Assembly (NCBI GenBank): GCA_021769025.1
Contig: JAETTS010000082.1
Location: 1-9,029, forward strand
Source of the DNA: Enterocloster bolteae
GTDB lineage: Bacteria > Bacillota_A > Clostridia > Lachnospirales > Lachnospiraceae
DNA: 9,029 nt
Reading direction: 5' to 3'
Position numbers and translations under genes: made by a program. A model generated the notes under the pieces. That model made no database searches and was not told the origin of the DNA. It was given only the letters and a program-made list of their open reading frames with translations. Below, in pieces: positions 6,677 to 9,029 of this stretch. The first letter of the stretch is position 1. Every line of letters begins with the position of its first letter.

Positions 6677-6850
6677 TACTTTTTTGCCAGTTAGAAAATA
6701 TTGTTAGAAAAGTGAGATAGGAGTTGTATCGTAAAATTATACATGGACTGTACAGAGAATGAAAGGAGATTGTACGATCATAGACATACGAATGAAAGGA
6801 CAGACATATAAGTGAAAGGGAAATTTGGGTAATGAAATTTAGATTCCTTA
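6677..6850. other. AT-rich non-coding stretch between divergent polymerase and gpmI promoters
   Basis: Together with the flanking promoters this fills the 364-base gap 6587-6950. I see no gene in it: a nominal minus-strand frame here has no family motif. It contains GTTAGAAAA twice (6690-6698 and 6703-6711), the 8-bp palindrome CTGTACAG (6748-6755), TGTAT/ATACA (6725-6729 and 6739-6743), and an imperfect 20-base tandem repeat at 6783-6822. These could be regulator sites or decayed DNA. Confidence 0.5.
6783..6822 (+). repeat. Two imperfect 20-base tandem units containing TGAAAGG
   Basis: Unit one (6783-6802) begins GACATACGAATGAAAGG and unit two (6803-6822) begins GACATATAAGTGAAAGG. They match at 15 of 20 positions. 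A further GAATGAAAGGA copy at 6757-6767 is 33 bases upstream of the one at 6790-6800. The repeats end about 30 bases before the gpmI -35 element. Function unknown. Confidence 0.45.
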
Positions 6851-6851
6851 G

Positions 6852-6880
6852 TTGCAAGAACAGGTATTTTCGTGTACAAT
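6852..6880 (+). promoter_or_regulatory. Promoter of gpmI
   Basis: TTGCAA (6852-6857) and TACAAT (6875-6880) have the ideal 17-base spacing, 71 bases before the gpmI start codon. This predicts a leader of about 64 nt. It gives gpmI a promoter independent of the gap-pgk-tpiA cluster, as needed once the convergent and divergent accessory genes separate them. Confidence 0.65.
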
Positions 6881-6950
6881 AAAGCTTGTGAATGTTATAT
6901 CAAACCCTGTCTTATAAAAGAACTATAAAAGAGAAATAAAGGAGAAGATC

Positions 6951-8492
6951 ATGAGCAAAAAACCAACAGTCTTAATGATACTTGACGGCTATGGCTTGAA
7001 TGATAAGTGTGAGGCCAATGCGGTCTGTGAAGGCAAGACACCAGTTATGGACCAGCTGATGAGCCAGTGTCCCTTTGTAAAAGGCCAGGCCAGCGGCCTG
7101 TTTGTAGGTTTGCCGGACGGGCAGATGGGCAACTCAGAAGTAGGCCATCTGAACATGGGGGCAGGCCGCATCGTATATCAGGAACTGACAAGAATCACCA
7201 AGTCCATCCAGGATGGAGATTTCTTTGAAGTGCCGGAGTTTTTACAGGCAGTGGAGAATTGCAAGAAGCATGATTCCGCCCTTCATATGTGGGGCCTGGT
7301 GTCTGATGGCGGTGTTCACAGCCACAATACCCACATTTACGGGCTTCTGGAACTGGCTAAGAGAAACGGGCTTGAGAAGGTGTACGTACACTGCTTCTTG
7401 GATGGCCGTGACACGCCTCCGGCTTCTGGCAAGGGATTCGTGGAGGAGCTGGAAGCAGAGATGAAGAAGATCGGCGTAGGAAAGGTTGCTACGGTTATGG
7501 GGCGCTACTACGCTATGGACAGGGACAACCGCTGGGATCGTGTGGAGCGGGCGTATGCCGCATTGACCAAGGGAGTGGGAACGGCTGCCGCCAGCGGACC
7601 GGCCGGAATCCAGGCTTCCTATGATGAGGAAAAATATGATGAGTTTGTTGAACCGGTGGTGGTGATGGAAGACGGAAAGCCGGTTGCCACTGTACAGGAT
7701 CATGATTCCGTTATCTTCTTTAATTTCCGTCCGGACAGGGCAAGAGAGATCACCAGAGCCTTCTGCGATGAAGAATTTAAGGGTTTTGAGAGAGAAAAGC
7801 GCCTGGATTTGGTGTATGTGTGCTTTACAGATTATGACGATACCATTCAGAATAAGCTGGTGGCGTTTAAGAAGGAATCCGTGGTGAATACCTTTGGCGA
7901 GTACCTGGCCAATCATCACATGACCCAGGCCAGAATCGCAGAGACAGAGAAATATGCCCATGTTACCTTCTTCTTCAACGGCGGTGTGGAGGAGCCCAAT
8001 GAGGGAGAGGATCGCTTCCTGATTCCATCTCCAAAGGAAGTGGCGACCTATGACTTAAAGCCGGAGATGAGCGCGCCAGGTGTCTGCGATAAGCTGGTGG
8101 AGTGCATCAAGTCAGGGAAATATGATGTGATCATCATCAACTTTGCCAATCCGGATATGGTTGGCCATACCGGCGTGGAGGAAGCCGCTATCAAGGCCAT
8201 CGAGGTGGTAGATGCCTGTGTAGGCAGAGCGGTGGAAGCTGTCAAGGAAGTGGGTGGCGTGATGTTTATCTGTGCTGACCACGGCAATGCCGAGCAGTTG
8301 GTAGACTACGAGACCGGCGCGCCGTTTACCGCACATACCACCAATCCGGTTCCCTTTATTCTGGTAAACGCAGACCCGGCTTACAAGCTGAGAGAGGGCG
8401 GATGCCTGGCAGATATCGTTCCGACTTTGATTGAGCTTATGGGAATGGAACAGCCGAAAGAGATGACAGGGAAATCCCTGTTGGTAAAGTAA
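6951..8492 (+). CDS. gpmI: 2,3-bisphosphoglycerate-independent phosphoglycerate mutase
   Basis: A complete 513-residue iPGM of the alkaline-phosphatase superfamily, converting 3-phosphoglycerate to 2-phosphoglycerate in glycolysis through a phosphoserine intermediate. Metal and catalytic residues are visible: Asp12 in MILDGYG, the nucleophile Ser62 in GQMGNSEVGHLNMG, Asp402 and His406 in NPDMVGH, Asp443-His444 in CADHGN and His462 in AHTT. Substrate-binding pieces include VSDGGVHSH (His123), DGRDTPP (151-157), GRYYAMDRDNRWDR (184-197), NFRPDRAR (258-265) and Lys334 in ETEKYAHV. The start is ATG 6951, with AAAGGAG (6938-6944) six bases upstream. Mn2+ dependence is a family property, not something the sequence proves. 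It is the step after Pgk, so it belongs functionally with the cluster on the left. Confidence 0.97.
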   Translation: MSKKPTVLMILDGYGLNDKCEANAVCEGKTPVMDQLMSQCPFVKGQASGLFVGLPDGQMGNSEVGHLNMGAGRIVYQELTRITKSIQDGDFFEVPEFLQAVENCKKHDSALHMWGLVSDGGVHSHNTHIYGLLELAKRNGLEKVYVHCFLDGRDTPPASGKGFVEELEAEMKKIGVGKVATVMGRYYAMDRDNRWDRVERAYAALTKGVGTAAASGPAGIQASYDEEKYDEFVEPVVVMEDGKPVATVQDHDSVIFFNFRPDRAREITRAFCDEEFKGFEREKRLDLVYVCFTDYDDTIQNKLVAFKKESVVNTFGEYLANHHMTQARIAETEKYAHVTFFFNGGVEEPNEGEDRFLIPSPKEVATYDLKPEMSAPGVCDKLVECIKSGKYDVIIINFANPDMVGHTGVEEAAIKAIEVVDACVGRAVEAVKEVGGVMFICADHGNAEQLVDYETGAPFTAHTTNPVPFILVNADPAYKLREGGCLADIVPTLIELMGMEQPKEMTGKSLLVK

Positions 8493-8522
8493 GGGATTTG
8501 GTAGGGAAATAGAAGAAAAGAC

Positions 8523-8564
8523 AAACGGAGAGTATGACGCTTTTAGTGCGATACTCTCCGTTTT
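8523..8564 (+). terminator. Intrinsic terminator of gpmI
   Basis: AAACGGAGAGTAT (8523-8535) pairs perfectly with ATACTCTCCGTTT (8551-8563), a 13-bp stem around a 15-base loop, ending in TTTT. It starts 31 bases after the gpmI stop codon. Because the stem begins with AAA, it could also work for transcription from the right on the minus strand. Confidence 0.8.
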
Positions 8565-8614
8565 AAGTTTATGCGAAATTTGTGTGGCTCTCAAGGTCAG
8601 AAGCCTTTATACAA

Positions 8615-8636
8615 GCAAGCTTGCATCGGATTTTTT
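8615..8636. repeat. 10-bp palindrome GCAAGCTTGC followed by a T-run
   Basis: GCAAGCTTGC (8615-8624) is a perfect palindrome lying between gpmI and the minus-strand gene, with TTTTTT at 8631-8636. As a hairpin it would have almost no loop, so it is a poor terminator. The rest of the 8565-8702 gap holds nothing I recognise. Confidence 0.3.
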
Positions 8637-8702
8637 AACTTTAGTATCATATTTAGGAAAAAACCAAGTATCGATCTTTCGTTTTGATAATAAAGAAGAA
8701 TT

Positions 8703-9029
8703 TCAGCTTTCATAAAGTTTTCCATAAATCTCTTCGCTTAACGCATCTACATAGGAAGGATCCGGAAGATCCTTGTTGGTGATCAGATAATCCTGAATGA
8801 TCTGGAAGCGTTTCAGGCTTCGCTCTTCTTCAGACAACTCATCAAAATCTGGAATCTCCTTATCTACGGCATCCCCGGAATAGGTATCCGTAAACCACTG
8901 GATCAGTTCTTCAGTCTGATGCTTTTCCGCGTCAATTTCCGGTGCCAGGCGCTTGGCAGACTGGGAGGTGCGAATGAAAACACCCAGGGAGAAACACCCC
9001 ATGAGAAGCAGCGCACCCTGAAAAATCAG
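8703..9029 (-). CDS. Membrane-anchored hypothetical protein (5' end outside window)
   Basis: The minus-strand frame runs from the right edge of the window (first codon 9029-9027) to a TGA at 8703-8705, 108 residues. An ATG at 9002 exists, but the codons before it (reading LIFQGALLL) are open and hydrophobic. Together with the following MGCFSLGVFI they form one membrane-spanning segment, so the real start is upstream. After the segment come a basic patch (RTSQSAKR) and an acidic soluble region rich in Glu and Asp that ends in EEIYGKLYES. The layout suggests a single-pass, N-terminally anchored protein, with no recognised domain and no inferred function. Codons look ordinary for the window. Confidence 0.6.
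   Translation of the reverse strand: MIFQGALLLMGCFSLGVFIRTSQSAKRLAPEIDAEKHQTEELIQWFTDTYSGDAVDKEIPDFDELSEEERSLKRFQIIQDYLITNKDLPDPSYVDALSEEIYGKLYES

Noticed and set aside
6759..6815. 18-residue reading frame with two MKG units before the gpmI promoter, a possible leader peptide
   Set aside because: There is no ribosome binding site, and the gpmI promoter lies downstream of it, so it would not be on the gpmI transcript. It arises from the TGAAAGG repeats.
6600..6857. Minus-strand 85-codon open frame upstream of the polymerase
   Set aside because: It lies in AT-rich intergenic DNA, has no ribosome binding site or family motif, and overlaps both promoters.

Overview
The window looks like chromosomal DNA of a Firmicute of the class Clostridia. 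A Lachnospiraceae-like gut clostridium (cluster XIVa) is the most likely source. This is inferred from the moderate GC genes with AT-rich intergenic gaps, strong AGGAGG-type ribosome binding sites, the clostridial-looking glycolytic proteins and LexA-box-like sites of the Bacillus/Clostridium type. No species can be named from the sequence alone.

Layout. (1) Bases 2-532 are the 3' end of a Na/Pi-cotransporter-family gene encoding its PhoU-like cytoplasmic domain. It is followed by a long AT-rich inverted repeat that probably acts as a terminator. (2) A good sigma-A promoter at 672-700 drives the glycolytic cluster gap (766-1797), pgk (1916-3139) and tpiA (3260-4009). Two intercistronic hairpins lie within the cluster and a terminator-like hairpin follows tpiA. 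(3) Bases about 4080-6670 are accessory DNA between tpiA and gpmI. This block holds a frameshifted, truncated relic of a Phd/YefM-type antitoxin gene, a small uncharacterised gene (4300-4572, +), and a convergent minus-strand pair, a Y-family translesion polymerase gene (6586-5060) and a YolD-like gene (5063-4623), which overlap by ATGA. Each outward end of the block has a promoter with a LexA (Cheo) box-like sequence in its spacer, so it reads as a compact SOS-inducible DNA-damage cassette. (4) gpmI (6951-8492), the next glycolytic step, has its own promoter and a strong terminator. (5) At the right edge, on the minus strand, is the 3' part of a gene for a small membrane-anchored protein of unknown function.

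How the genes work together. GapA, Pgk, TpiA and GpmI carry out triose-phosphate interconversion and the oxidation, phosphoryl-transfer and mutase steps of lower glycolysis. The block between tpiA and gpmI is functionally unrelated: an error-prone polymerase, its usual YolD partner, and a small protein of unknown role that appears to share the SOS signal. That small protein and the double-LexA-box arrangement are the most interesting content here. The rest is ordinary core metabolism.
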